Below are positions 25,809 through 38,345 of a stretch of DNA of 64,000 bases, piece by piece. The notes below the pieces were generated by a model. It worked only from the letters and a program-made list of their open reading frames with translations. It made no database searches and had not been told where the DNA came from. The stretch's first letter is position 1; every line of letters begins with the position of its first letter. A program made the translations under genes and the position numbers. Source of the stretch: Siphlonurus alternatus (taxonomy: Eukaryota > Arthropoda > Insecta > Ephemeroptera > Siphlonuridae); NCBI GenBank assembly GCA_949825025.1, contig OX463781.1, positions 20,219,630-20,283,629 of the forward strand. Reading direction: 5' to 3'.

Positions 25809-26246
25809 AAGGTGTACCAAAGTGAATACTTTTTTTACATATTCGGGTAGCTAAAAATTATTCTGTGGCTCAATATTTTCGTACGATGCCTAGATATTTT
25901 ACAATTAATTACTTAGTTTGAAAAGTGAGTTCAAAAACCGTTGGTTGATTCAAGTCGGTGCGCGCCTGCAGCAGCCGCTGATCAGAGCCGATCAGAGCGG
26001 TCTCCTGATACGACTAGAATCTCCCCCAAATCGGGGAAATCTCCTTCCGCCCCCTTCTTGTCGTATCACCGGCCGCCGCGGACGCGGCTTGAATCAACCA
26101 ATGTTTTTTGAACTCACTTTTCAAACTAAATAATTAATTGTAAAATAACTAGGCATCGTATAAAAATATTGAGCCACAGGGATATCAGAATAATTCTTAG
26201 GTGGCCGAACTTGTAAAAAAAAAAGGTATTCACTTTGGTACACCTT
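25809..26246. mobile_element. Large palindromic MITE with GC-rich centre
   Basis: A 438-bp element forming a long hairpin. Both ends read AAGGTGTACCAAAGTGAATA and a TA flanks each side (25807-25808 and 26247-26248). Arms of about 150 bp match closely and include GTGGCTCAATATTTT, CGATGCCTAG, TTTTACAATTAATTA, TAGTTTGAAAAGTGAGTTC and TTGGTTGATTCAAG. The central 140 bp (about 25955-26095) is GC-rich with GATCAGAGCCGATCAGAG and GGCCGCCGCGGACGCGG. A 71-codon frame through the hairpin has no recognisable family. TA duplication would fit a Tc1/mariner-type source, as inference. Confidence 0.85.
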
Positions 26247-27492
26247 TAATGTTATACCCAAATATAATCCAATATTTTTAATAGGTGCAAAAAATGGGAT
26301 GTTCAAACAAAAAAACGAAGTATAAAATTCCATTTTTTTCTTTTATGTTTACATAATGTTGTACCGTCCAAGGTTTTACAACTTATTATAATATTCAATG
26401 TGTTTTTATTATATATGCATAATATATAATACATAGTCGAGCATAATAAATATATGAATTTTAAGGTTGATCATATATAGCTAAAAAACGATTGTGCTGC
26501 TATAATAGTGGTATAATTGTAGAAAATTTCAGTATAGAGAGAATATGATTTTTCGTGAAACTGGCTGGGTAAGCAAGCCTCACGTACGCCGTGCACGCTC
26601 TTCAATAGTAAGCCACTTGAGCTGATACACAACGTTTGATAGAAGCTACTGGAGTGCCTGGCCAGAATTCCAGCAAATTGCTAAAATTCCATAAAAAAAA
26701 ATCTCTCGTTACGGACTGTTCTTAAAATTTAATCAATAAAAAGGTACAAAAATTCTATTCTTACTCGTTTTATAAAAAGCTTCTACTATAATTATGTAAA
26801 ATAAATACAGAGAGTGAAAGCTGACATTTTATCTGAAATTGCGTAAAATAAATTTTAGTGTGAGAAAAAACTTTATTTATAACACGACATATTTTTTATC
26901 ATTTTGATAAAAAAAAAATGTGAGCAAAGTGTAGGAGTGAAGTCGTATCGTGTAATATCCTGATTATTTTCATTAGTTCATTGACATTTAGCTTACTTAG
27001 TATGAATTTAGCTATTGCTCTAATTTTAGTGATGCCAATTGATGTACGTATATTGATGTGCTATTTTACTTAAGTTGTATGCAATCAATCCAGCCAAATT
27101 TATGAAGGCAGTAATAAAAAATTACAGATCACTTTATGAAATTACCTTGTATTTACAGTTTACAACCTATAGATTTTGTTCGGAGAGGACTTTTTTTATT
27201 TTTAACATTCATTTTCTCACTCATAAAAACTGTTTTCAGACAAATTCTAGTCTTAATTAAGCGTAAATTATTTGCTATTGAAGTTTCAGTCCATAAATTA
27301 TTGAAATGATCAAATTTATGAATTGAAATAATAATTGCATTTTTCTTTTTTTTTTAGCCACTTATTTTAAGAGAGTTTTATATTACATGCAATAACAAGC
27401 ATTGGATCAATAATTAATTTAAATTTTTTTTGTATTTTTGTAATTTATATACTGCTATCCTAGTATTTGTAAATATTTTAATAAATTACTAA

Positions 27493-27534
27493 ATTAAAGT
27501 GCATTTAATTAAAGTGCATTTAATTAAAATGCAT
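27493..27534. repeat. 15-bp tandem repeat, nearly 3 copies
   Basis: Unit ATTAAAGTGCATTTA; two perfect copies and a partial third with one change. Confidence 0.9.
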
Positions 27535-28336
27535 AAAACCATAAAACTCAAAGTGACTAATATCTCTGAATGATTTAGTGTAGAGTTGTCAGTTGGTACT
27601 TGAACTATGCCATGGAACTTTAATGAATTTTGTGGTTTTTGGTATGTTATAGTTAAAATGGAAAATTAATTAAAACAATGATTACATGGATATTAAATTT
27701 AGGAAGACTGGCTTAGCTATGATTAGTCTATAATAATACTATATTACTCAAGTTTCCTCGTAGCTTAATGTATTAATTTAATATAGAGACTTATATCAAT
27801 AAAATTTTAATCGAATTTAGCTTCAAATTGTTACGCGAAAATTATTACAATATAATTTAAGTAATAAATTTACAAAAATTATTTCATGACTGTTAATAAA
27901 ATTATGAAAATTTCTTACAATTACGAGTATTTATCCAAACGAGATATTAGCAATATGTTAAAATGTAAAAAATTTGTATAAATACTAAAGTAAAAAATGG
28001 TTGACATTAAAGATGGATGTTAAATTTTGAATAAAAATCTAGTAGAATATTTAATATAAGAATTTTATCTAAATTATTAAAATATTTAACCCCAATGTTG
28101 CTCATTAGATTACTATTTGCAAGTCCTACACTCTCGACACAATCTAAAATTATATGTAATAAAAATACAACATTTTTTTGTTTCTACATTATTTTAAAGT
28201 TAATATAAAAATTGGGCAAAATATCGGTCATAAGTTTATAGTAAAAAATTTTGGTATGCTCATTAAGGGGGTGAAATAATTTTAAAATGCAATAGATTTC
28301 GATAACAAAAAATTACCTTATTTTATCACGAATTTT

Positions 28337-28376
28337 GTAAAGTTTAAACCAATTTCACAATTGGTTTAAACTTTAC
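28337..28376. repeat. Perfect 18-bp inverted repeat, 4-nt loop
   Basis: Arm GTAAAGTTTAAACCAATT, loop TCAC, then the exact reverse complement. The stem stops abruptly on both sides, so it is not the end of a longer palindromic element that I can see. It could be a hairpin-forming site, or the relic of an inverted duplication. Confidence 0.85.
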
Positions 28377-29641
28377 TCACCTAATTTCAAAAAAGTATAA
28401 TGTTTAGAGACTATTAATTTCTTAGATAGCTGTAGCTTCGTTTTATTACACAACTATTTTCAAGAACTATTAATTATTACTTGGCTTAAGTTAGAACTTT
28501 AAAATATTTTGACAAGAATATGGATCAACATATTAATAAGTTTTGTTAAACTATTTTCAAAATGCATAAATTGTTCAAATTCATTTAAGTTTATTACAAA
28601 AAACCTTAATCTTAAATTTATATTTAATGATATAAATAAAAATGTCAAAACTTAGTTTTAATCTTATAATTAAAGAGACTATGTAACAAGGAAGAGCTTG
28701 TTGTGAAGAGGGAACTTTATACTGAAACCAAAGTACTGCGGCTGTGGCTTTACTTTGCACCCTTATCAAAGGGGAGGCTGGTTTAAAAAAAAAAAGTGAA
28801 AGTCATTGGAAAAAGCCAAGTGACGCCATAAAATAATTAATCTTGGTTAAGCATTTTTAGAATTTCAAGTTATTAAGTTCCAAAAGTGATATATCAACTA
28901 AATTTAAAGTCCATATTTTATCAAGAGAATTACATTTGCTGGAGGAATTTTGTTGGATTTTTGTTTACAAGTCATCAGCTTAAAAAAAATATCACCCTTT
29001 ACATGTTTGGTAGCTTTTAAAGTTCACACACACAAAACAAAAGGAAGATATATCAAGTTTAACCTCAATGGGCTAACTAAAAAAGTTTTTAGTGTTTAGA
29101 GTTACAATCTAGCTTTGTCTTACAAAATATATATCAAGGTTGTTACAAAACAAAAATCTCATTTCGTTTTCATTGACGTGGTAAAAACAAATAATATACA
29201 TTCTTTTTTTCTTAAACTTTTTTTACATGACAATGTATTTTTAATGGATATTTGAAAATTCAATTTCTCAAATGAAATACTTTTAGTTCTTGTATAATGT
29301 AATTATTTTTATTATTACAGAACGTAAAGACCTGGTCAAAAAGAGTTGATCACCGTAGTACTATTTGTTGCGTATACGGGTCCGTCATAAAATGATACGA
29401 TTTTGAAGGTAAAACATTGTCAGCGGCATAGCAAATACGTGCTAAAGTTCATTGGTTCCGAAATTAATTTCTCCTGGCTATTCGCAACATTTTTTCTTAT
29501 AATGTTCTTTCATAAATGGTGACAAGAAGAACCAATGCTATCGAAGAAAAATATTTGGTGACCAAAAATATTATTAAAAATTATATGTTGTGAGTTACGT
29601 TAACCCACATAGCATAGGATTTTAGGGTTTTCTGCCTACAT

Positions 29642-29657
29642 CCCGAAGATCTTCGGG
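29642..29657. repeat. 16-bp perfect palindrome CCCGAAGATCTTCGGG
   Basis: Sits in a small GC-richer patch. A second CTTCGGGA at 29661-29668 allows an alternative 8-bp stem with 29641-29648. Function unknown. Confidence 0.8.
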
Positions 29658-30504
29658 CGGCTTCGGGAAACTCCGTTCTACTCAAAACGTACAGTATACA
29701 TCAGAAAAACATGTCTGATAAACATAATCGAGAACACAGTATTTGCGAGCACTCTTTTATTTATTATTATTAACTTAAAAAAAAAAATAAAAGTGTACGC
29801 CTTGATTTTTTATTTTACACATGAAAGCAACCTAATTAAGTAAGGCTTAAAATTTAAATATAAAAGTTGATGATGTATATATGCAGATAATTTCTGACGA
29901 GAATCACAAACAGAATTAAATTTAGATTTTCATGTATATTTCATATACGAGTTAAGTATATATAACGTAAAAAATGTTTTACTATATATATAGGAGAGCT
30001 AGACGTGTATGCAAATATATACATCACACAGAATTGCAAATATTTTAATTAAACCTAAATTTAAAATTGGAGATTAAAATTCAAGGATAAATATTAAAAA
30101 ATAAATTTTGTTACTTTCAGTGGACATATTATATTATAGCGTAGGCTATTACATTATTATTTTAACGATATAAATATTAACTTTATTAAAATCTATGCAA
30201 ATTTAGTTATATGCTAAACTTTAAATATCATTAGTGCTTAATTTTCTAACTGTTATAACCCTATAATAACCTTAATAAAATGTTAAATGTATTAACACAA
30301 TAAAATTCTTAAACTGTCATTTGCACCATTTACAACCATTACATAAAAAACTAACTTAAATTTCGATTTAGTATAAAACTTTAATGTTTCCTTTTTTTTT
30401 CGTACATTATATAGATAGGGGGTTTATATGGTTCCCCTATGGAAAATATTACGTAAAAGAAGTTATATAATATGTAAAATCGTATTCAACATAAATTAAG
30501 AATG

Positions 30505-30660
30505 TCACGCCCATTTGGCGTTAAGGGTGGCGTTCTAGCGGACACTAGGCGCCACTAGGCGCCAGCTCTGGGGTCTTCAGCCTGTCCCCACTTGGCACGC
30601 AGCTGAAGGCGACCCCAGACCTCTATCACCCTCTTGTGACCCCTTTAACTCTTTCGTTCT
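30505..30660. other. GC-rich island with hairpin and short tandem repeat
   Basis: A 155-bp block much richer in G+C than its surroundings. It contains ACTAGGCGCC twice in tandem (30544-30563) and an imperfect inverted repeat TCTGGGGTCTTCAGC (30567-30581) against GCTGAAGGCGACCCCAGA (30602-30619). No open frame of note. It could be regulatory, a small non-coding RNA or a repeat remnant. Confidence 0.5.
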
Positions 30661-31439
30661 CTATACAAGTATCCAACGTTGTCGCAAACTTTTTTTTTCT
30701 CTCTTTTCTACACGTTTTGTGTTAAAAAATTCTCTGATTTAAAATGAAGTGTCTAGATTTATTTACATTATATACGTTTTTTTCTTTCTCTAAAAAATTA
30801 CATGTTTTAAATATAGCATAAAAATAATAATCGAGTTCCATTAAAGAAATGTAACAATATTTTTTCTGCTCAAGTTATGCAAAAAAAGCAAAATTAAAAA
30901 AAAAAAAATCATACCTGAATTTCTTATAACTTAAGTTAACCTGTGAGAATTTCACCACGCTATATGGTTTGAGTCATTGCTTCCCGACAAATTCTTTCTA
31001 CAATATTTTTATAAAATCAAGGAGAAATTGTTGTAATTACATTTTTACTGTAAGAAATTGTATAAGTTTAGCTTCACAGTATTATCATTAAAATAACTTT
31101 TAAAACATTAACAATAAAATTGTTACAACTGCTTGTGGTTAAAAAAAAATAAGCATCAACTGATGAAACCATACAATTAAGTAAAATTACTGTAATTTGA
31201 AAACAATAGAAAGAGGTATCATTTTAATGTGACGCTTTACATTAAAAAAAAATATGATTTTTTTTTTTTTTATAAATTATCCAATTATAATGTTAACACA
31301 AGAAACTAACATGCTATTCACAAACCAAGTTAATAAAGTTGCACACTCCTTCTTTATTGATGTAAAACTAACTGTAAGAAAATTTTGATCCTTCTTTCTC
31401 CTTATACATACTTATATAAATTTCTCATATTATATAAGA
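30661..31439. other. AT-rich sequence, nothing recognised
   Basis: Short A and T runs, no open frame or inverted repeat of note. Confidence 0.5.
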
Positions 31440-31805
31440 TGACTATGGTGGAATTAATGGGCATGCACGAAGAACCCGACGAATAGCAAGGCATACAAGG
31501 AGGGATCTAAGAAGGTTCTCTTCTACAATAAAGGGCGGAAGGAAAACGAAGAAAGGAGAATATAAGTAAGGAAGGAGGGTGGATGAGAGATCATCGTAGC
31601 TAGTAGTAGTAGGAGTATTATTACACCATCGTCTCAACAATGCAGCCCTTTGCTTCTACGTACAAGCAGCTTCAACTATTTGTGTGGAACGAGAGACCAG
31701 TAGGCAGGCGACTTGTGCTATGATGCTATACGTAGTATTATGTCTGTACTATCGCATGTGGACGGTCCATTGTTAGGACCATACACATATAGAGTACAAT
31801 GAGAA

Positions 31806-31842
<37 letters not shown>

Positions 31843-31930
31843 GTTTGTTCGAGAGAAAGGAGAGAGAGAGAGCACATGTCACATGTACCGCTTCACCACA
31901 TTTGCACACACACAAACAAGATCACAGATC
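31440..31930. other. Mixed-composition island, low in homopolymers
   Basis: About 490 bp with purine-rich plus-strand sequence (31480-31600), GTAGTAGTAG-type words, a (GAT)n run and an AGAGAGAGAG patch. Homopolymers are rarer here than in the flanks. Short minus-strand frames (31443-31640 and 31718-31915) are biased by the simple repeats and show no domain. Possible regulatory or transcribed non-coding DNA; this is inference from composition only. Confidence 0.35.
31806..31842. repeat. (GAT)n microsatellite
   Basis: About 12 uninterrupted trinucleotide units. Confidence 0.95.
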
Positions 31931-32911
31931 TCTGTTCTAGATATTGCTGCTCTGATAATATTACTGCATAATGTAATTATCATATGGTACCTAAATCTGA
32001 TATTATATACAATGTAATAGTAGCACAAATTGAATATTAATTATTTCAATCACAATTCTAAGGATTATATTAAGGTTTGACCTAGAAAGTCATAATGTAT
32101 TATTTCAACCTTAAATGTAATCATAAATTGCACTTTAAATAAATAGCATGTTTACTAAATTATGTGGATGTTTTTTTTTCTGAGATTTTTCTGAATTTAG
32201 TAACATTTATTTTATTATTATTTATTTTTAAGATGTTTCAACACCATTCAGGTGCCATTCCTAAAAGTAAAGGAACCGCCGATGGTAGTTGTCATAAACT
32301 CAACTTTTATTGATTATTTTTATTTACTATAGAGCTACCAAATTCCAAAGCAATATCAAAGTTCTGTAGTTACAATTATGTGGATAGAGGTCGATGGTCC
32401 TTTGTAAATAGTGAAATAGTGAAGAGGAAGGTGCAATCAGCTAGCTGTCCAGAAACCTTTGAATATTTTTATTTGTAACAACAGAAATGTCATTAAATTT
32501 TTTAATGATTTTCATAATTCATCACAGGATGTAATACTTGTGTGCTGAAATTTAAAATGAAAAATCTTTTTATTTTTATTTATTTTTTTTTTCAATTTAA
32601 TGTTCGTTTTCCATTAAGAAAATAAAATCTGAATGAAAAAGTGTCATGTGTCACATGACATTTAAGTTGGTTTGCGTTTTCTTTTATTTTTATATAAAAA
32701 AGTGAAAGAAGGAAATTCATTTCAGAAAAGGTCACACTTTTTATTTGATAAATAAATAATAACAAGTATTTCAATTTTTTTTATTATTTCCTATTAAATT
32801 TCCCAGTTATATGAAAGTGGTGCTAAAATTTAAACTACCAAAAAATTGCGTTGTACCACTCTGTCTTTTAAAAAACCTTTTTAATATTGAAACATGAGTA
32901 ATATGAAGTAA
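31931..32911. other. AT-rich sequence, nothing recognised
   Basis: Only frames of about 60 codons, with AT-biased composition. A mixed patch near 32260-32400 is unassigned. Confidence 0.5.
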
Positions 32912-33055
32912 AGCCGGTATTACACGATACAATTTTGCATACAATTTTTCTTTGCAAGAAAATTTCATCTCCATACAAACAATTGTAGTTGAAGTTTTCT
33001 TGAAAGGAAAAATTGTATACAATAATTAGTAAAATTGTATCGTGTAATAACGGCT
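32912..33055. mobile_element. Palindromic MITE with TAA duplication, family C
   Basis: A 144-bp element. Terminal inverted repeats read AGCCGGTATTACACGATACA on the left and AGCCGTTATTACACGATACA on the right (minus strand), then ATTTT and a GTATACAATTTTT-like inner block. Perfect TAA on both sides (32909-32911 and 33056-33058) suggests a PIF/Harbinger-type source. No coding capacity. A decayed minus-strand relative is present at about 43473-43594. Confidence 0.85.
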
Positions 33056-35099
33056 TAACGATATTATAATAAATTATAGATCATGTCAGTATGTGTATTT
33101 TTTTAAATGATTTGAAATTGAATGTTTTGGCGTTTCTTAAACATACAAATTTTCTTCTTTTAAACTACTCATCCTTGAAAAAAAAAATCCACTATTATCA
33201 TATTTTTAATATTTAGCCTTTGGAAAAAATCACCGTGTTTGTACAAGGTTAAAAACTTTGTATTAAATTTACTGCATGGCTATTAGTTTTGAATTTTCGC
33301 ATATTCATATTCAAAAGGCTTTTATTCAGAAAACACATATTACAATACAAGTTTGGGTTTAAGTACAAGAATTTTAAACCAGATCAGCCAGATCAGATGA
33401 TAAAATAAACTAATGTTATTTATTTAAGTTGTGAAAATAATTTTTTAAAAAAATATAAGTTGATAAAATTTTGCATCAAATTTAAATGGTATTATTTTTT
33501 ATTATTAAAATAATGTCATCAAATTGTCAATGTCCACATCTTCTTCAATATAATAATTAGTTTCACTGACACTTTTTTATGGTGAGAGCGGCTCAAATTG
33601 CTTTTCCCTGCGGAGACGAGCGCCTGCAGCGTACGGCTGTCCGCAACCAGTAAAACAGATAAACACTGCAGGTTGACTACATTTGGTTTTTGCAGGAGAT
33701 TTTTAAAACGCTTTTTTTTTTTATCAAATTCAAACATCTCTCACGAGCTTAGCTTAATTGATATAATACTGGAATATTTTCAATTTAATTTCTATTTTCA
33801 TAGTATAGAGTTTTTAGTGGCCATTTCTATCTTAAAAGTAGAAAAGCTTACAATCTTCTCTTGCTCGTGTTCTCGCCTTTGCCAACATCGGTTTTACAGG
33901 ACACTCCACCTCTCTCTTTCAGAACTACGAATCAAGTCTACGTTGACTGCTACTTGGAACCAATGGCTACACCAGAATACATGTTATATATCTTGCGCTA
34001 ACGATATTGCAGTGGATTAACCCAGATCAGATCAGCCAAGAAGAAAGAGAGGAAGGAAATAGGAAAAAAAAAAAAAAAAAAGTTAAGTTAAGTTCAACTC
34101 TCATACTCGACGTGTTACAACTCCTAAGGGTGTTCTTTATTCTTTACAGGAGAAATGAAACTCTTATTATTAAAGATGGAAAAAAAAACTTTTTATACTT
34201 GGTTATAGAACAAAGAGATATTTAATTATAGTATCTTTTTTTATTAATTATAAATATTAAATATATTTTATAATATAATTTTTTGAATACATTAGTACCA
34301 AGTTATTTAGGCTTTTATTTTAATTGTTTTGATAGGAAACACATTGAAGAATCATTCAATTTATAGTAATAAATCTTAATTATCTTGTTATTCATGAATA
34401 AAATTCCATTACTAATCCATTTAAACATTACTTCCACTAGAAAGATTCCATTACACTGATTACATCAAGTTAAAATTCAGATGAGCCTATTTAACCAATT
34501 AATGAATTAATATTTTAAGTTCATTTTGAAATTTATTGATTATGCGTTTTCAACAAAAATACAAGTTTAGAATTGCTAATTTTTTTTCAAATTTATAAAG
34601 TAATTAATTTCAATTTTAATGCCAATTATATTCATAAAGAATGTTGTTATTAAAATGGAATGAAATATCGATAACTTAATTAAGTCATCTTATATTAAAC
34701 TATAACCATGTACAATATACTCAAATTAATGGTATAAATGACGAAAAAATTTCGAAGTGCAATAACATTTTAGCAGATTCAAAAGAAGTCACATCCACCA
34801 AAAACGCCTCTCCTCCACCTCCCACATCAATACACGATTTATTTTCATTTATTCAATTTCATTTTTTTGTATCTTTATATAAAAAAAGTAACTAAAATTT
34901 GAAAATCAATACGCTTTATTCTAAAACATTACATTGACTTTAATCGAATAAATATTATAAATTCAGTAAAAAATACATAAATTTAAAGAATTCGAAGCTA
35001 CAATAGAGTTCTATATTTAAATTTAAATTTGCCTTTGTTAAATTTTTTCTACTTAAGTCTAGATTTAAGCTTTGATAATCACTGCAAAATATGACACCA
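33056..35099. other. AT-rich sequence; one unrecognised 140-codon frame
   Basis: A plus-strand frame at 33598-34020 (140 codons) crosses two patches of mixed composition (about 33590-33690 and 33850-34020) separated by AT-rich sequence. It has no recognisable domain and is rich in serine, leucine, phenylalanine and cysteine, so I treat it as a chance frame. A poly(A) run lies at about 34063-34081. Confidence 0.4.
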
Positions 35100-35345
35100 A
35101 AGTTCATCCTCTAGCTGTCAGCCAATGAAAAGGCGAAGTTGTGTCACGTGAGACGAGTGCAAAAGACAGGCAGGAAGAGGGGGAGATGGCAGCAAAGGTG
35201 AGAGAGCGGAAGCCAAGAGACGGACACGGCGGAAATAAGGGCAGGAATGTGACGAGCTGAAAACCACCAACTGTCTCTGAGAAACTTTTCAACACGAGGG
35301 AAGACAAATTGCTTTGATGTCACCCCAAGAAAATTACCACTCTGC
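35100..35345. promoter_or_regulatory. Possible regulatory island (CCAAT and E-box words)
   Basis: About 245 bp of GC-richer DNA within AT-rich flanks. It contains CCAAT (35122-35126) 18 bp before the palindromic E-box TCACGTGA (35144-35151), followed by purine-rich sequence. Two overlapping minus-strand frames of 67 codons have no recognisable domain. The motif pair is only suggestive; both words occur by chance. Confidence 0.25.
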
Positions 35346-38159
35346 AAGTAATTAGTAAATCAAACTTTGTTCTATTTTAACAATTAATATTGAATAGAGG
35401 TTCAAAATTATCCAATGTTTCTAAATTCAGAGTATTTAGTAATTTTAAGTATTATAGTACGCTCATACAGAAAATTTCATAAAATAGATTGGCAGAAATT
35501 TTAAAGTGAAATTAATTAGATCATTAACTAAACAATTTAATAATAAGTCTATACAACAAACTATATTTCTTCATTATGTATGATTCATTTTCTTAAGTAA
35601 CTTATTATAATGGTTTTTATCCTTCAAGTCAGTTATCTTTTCATCATACCTGTAAAGTATAAAGATGTATTATTTTACCATGGAAACTTAAATACCGTAA
35701 AAAAAAATGAACAAAAAAACTTTATTTGATTCTTGTTATCCATTTTTTTTTCTTTTTATATTAAATTGACATACATGATACAAACAAGGACAAAGTTAAT
35801 GCTTCCAGTAAAAACATTATTTCAGGTATATGGAGGATGGATATTTTAGTTGAGTTGCTGTACATAATAGCAGTATATAGTAAGAGAGCGCATTGCAGAG
35901 GTTTGTGTGAAGAGCATTTTGCTTTGACAATGATACACCTTGCTTTAGTGAAGCAGGCACTAATTCTGCACTGAAGGAAGAGAGAGCTCCTCCTCCTTTA
36001 TATATACATTGTCTTGGTGGTAAAGAAGAGCACGGAGACATGTTCTGCAGTTACCTGCCAGTTTACACAAATTAGAACAAACAACAAATGGAGTATACAT
36101 GTTGGTACTATCTATGCAGTATAATAACAACAGAGTTATTAAACTAGGTTATGAGTAATAATCTTGAATAAATCTTTACTATATAATGTTAAATAAATTT
36201 TTATTCACAAAAAAGTGAATAAAATCAATTTGATGATACCAGACTTTTTTTTTTTTTTTTTCATTCTAAGACCAAATGTACTTACGTACACTTATAAAAT
36301 GAATACAATCAATAAAATGTGTATATTTTATGAATTTATAATCATTGTTGTTGTTTTTTCTTTTCAAATGTACTTTTCATAATTAAATTTGTCAGAGGAA
36401 ATAGCTATAAATGTAGATGATTTACTCCGTAAATGCATCAAAATATTTCTTTATTGCACGTATATTCTAAAAACTCCCTCCCAATTATGCTTGTAAAGAG
36501 CAACATTAAGATTTTTTAGTATAAAGTTTTTGTTTTTGTTTTTTTGAACAGTTACATTTGTAATATAAAAGTGTTACTTTCCTTTTATCTTTTAAAAAAA
36601 TAGCTCTCGTGAAATTTCGAATTTTATTTTTGTTGATATTCTGATAACTCATTTGAAAATTAGATAGACAGTAATGTTGGCCGGCAAGTTAACTTGAGTT
36701 TAGCCACGCAAAGTGGTTTTGTTCATGGTTAAAGGACAACGAAAGTGATTATATCATGGCAGCTGTCCCTTTCATATTTTTGAATTTTCAGTACAAAATC
36801 ATAAATTAGATTATTTTTCTCATGTTCTGTTCTAAACTGTTAACTTGATGAAAATGTCTTCATAAAACCATATAACATTTTGTATTTCATGAGAATAAAA
36901 TAATTATAAATATGTAATTACTCTGTAATGTAGTTGATGTAAGTAAAAATGTAATACATAAAATAAAATTATAAAGATAAGATGGCAAAAGGAAGATTTT
37001 TGGACGAAAAAAAATAATACACGCAAAATATTATCTCAGGATGGTATTTGATTTAAATTTAAAATATTGTGCTGCAGGCATTATACGATCAGCAAAATGT
37101 AAGGATCGTGCCTAGAATATTTTAAGATTACACCGTATGAGAGAGTACGTCACGACGCTTCCACAACATGAGACAAATCGTGGGTTTTAATATTTTCTGA
37201 GCTAACATGACGCAAAATAATATTTGTGTAGTGAAGTATGTGGGAGGGACGGGGGCGCGAGGCAACGAAACTTTTGCCAGTCTGTATACGCCAGCATTTG
37301 ACGAGAACCTCTTTCACTTTCTTATTTTCTCAGTTTGTTTCTTTCACGTAATTTCAATTATAAGCATCAACAATTCTTCGCTTTGACTAGATATATTAAT
37401 TAACAAGCATTAGCTTGCAGGAAAGCAAAGGTTTTTAAACAAATCAACTAGAAGGAACAAAAAAATATAATTGTTTTAAAAACAAAGTTTAATTAAGATA
37501 TCACTCATCTTTTACAAAATAATGAAATATATACATAAATGCCTCATGGCAAAGCAATGGAAGACGTCTGATATTCATTGTAACATTTAATTTATCAAAC
37601 CTAATGTTTTTCTTTATTGAAAAGAATTAATTTATTTTAATTTTAGGTTCCAACAACAAAGTTAAAATGAAAATGAAAATTTTATCAGTGAATTTTACAA
37701 TTTTACGTAAAATAAAATGTTCTTACGTTGATGCTGCTACATCAATACTTCAACTCTATGTGATCAAATTCTGCAATAATTGATGTACCAGTGTAATGTA
37801 ATTTACGGTTTCAAATTGTGGCATTCAGTTTGCGAAATTTATGTGATCTCTAACAAAATTATATCCCCTTGCAGAAACTTTCCAAAACTACAAAAGTTTA
37901 TTGATAAAATTATGAAATATGGACATCCTATATATACAGAGAAAAAAAATAATATAATGCTATTTAAATGAAAAATGTGTGAATAATTAAGAACCAAGGT
38001 TTTACAATAATATATTGAAAAAATATAACTTTATTGAATAAATAAAATATTTTTTATTTATTTTTCATTTCTTCTTTACAAAAATTTTAACAAAAGGTAT
38101 TTACATGACAATAGAATAATTCTTGCTTGCCAAATCAATAAATTAAATTTGAGCTGCTC
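35346..38159. other. AT-rich sequence without recognised genes
   Basis: Patches of mixed composition at about 35830-36060, 36670-36770 and 37080-37330 (the last with GGGAGGGACGGGGGCGCG) have no assignable frame or element structure. Poly(T) at about 36246-36262. Confidence 0.45.
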
Positions 38160-38345
38160 TCAATGTATTCAGCTTATCTTTGTGACATGCATACGGTGGT
38201 GACGGCGGGGCCTCGAAGGCACGGCGCCAAAGCAAGCGCCATGACGGGCGACTGCCCGTGGCTCACTCGATGACGCATTGCCTTTGTCACACGCCGCGAG
38301 GTGCCTCACCGCAGGCGAGAAGGAACGTCAGTGGTGGTGGTAAAT
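38160..38345. other. CpG-rich island
   Basis: About 185 bp with strikingly high G+C and many CpG dinucleotides (GACGGCGGGGCC, CACGGCGCC, GACGGGCG, CACGCCGCG) in an AT-rich setting. I checked frames on both strands by eye and found early stops, so there is no coding exon spanning it. A small GGGC/GCCC stem lies near 38245-38258. It could be a promoter, enhancer or GC-rich repeat remnant. Confidence 0.4.

Larger units (their letters stand above)
26249..30504. other. AT-rich sequence without recognised genes
   Basis: Holds a GC-richer patch at about 26560-26680, a 15-bp tandem repeat at 27493-27534, a perfect short hairpin at 28337-28376 and a 16-bp perfect palindrome at 29642-29657. No gene is supported; frames are at most 62 codons. 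Confidence 0.45.

Noticed and set aside
33598..34020. A 140-codon frame, the longest outside repeats
   Set aside because: It joins two unlike composition blocks through AT-rich sequence, has no known motif, and overlaps a minus-strand frame of similar quality.
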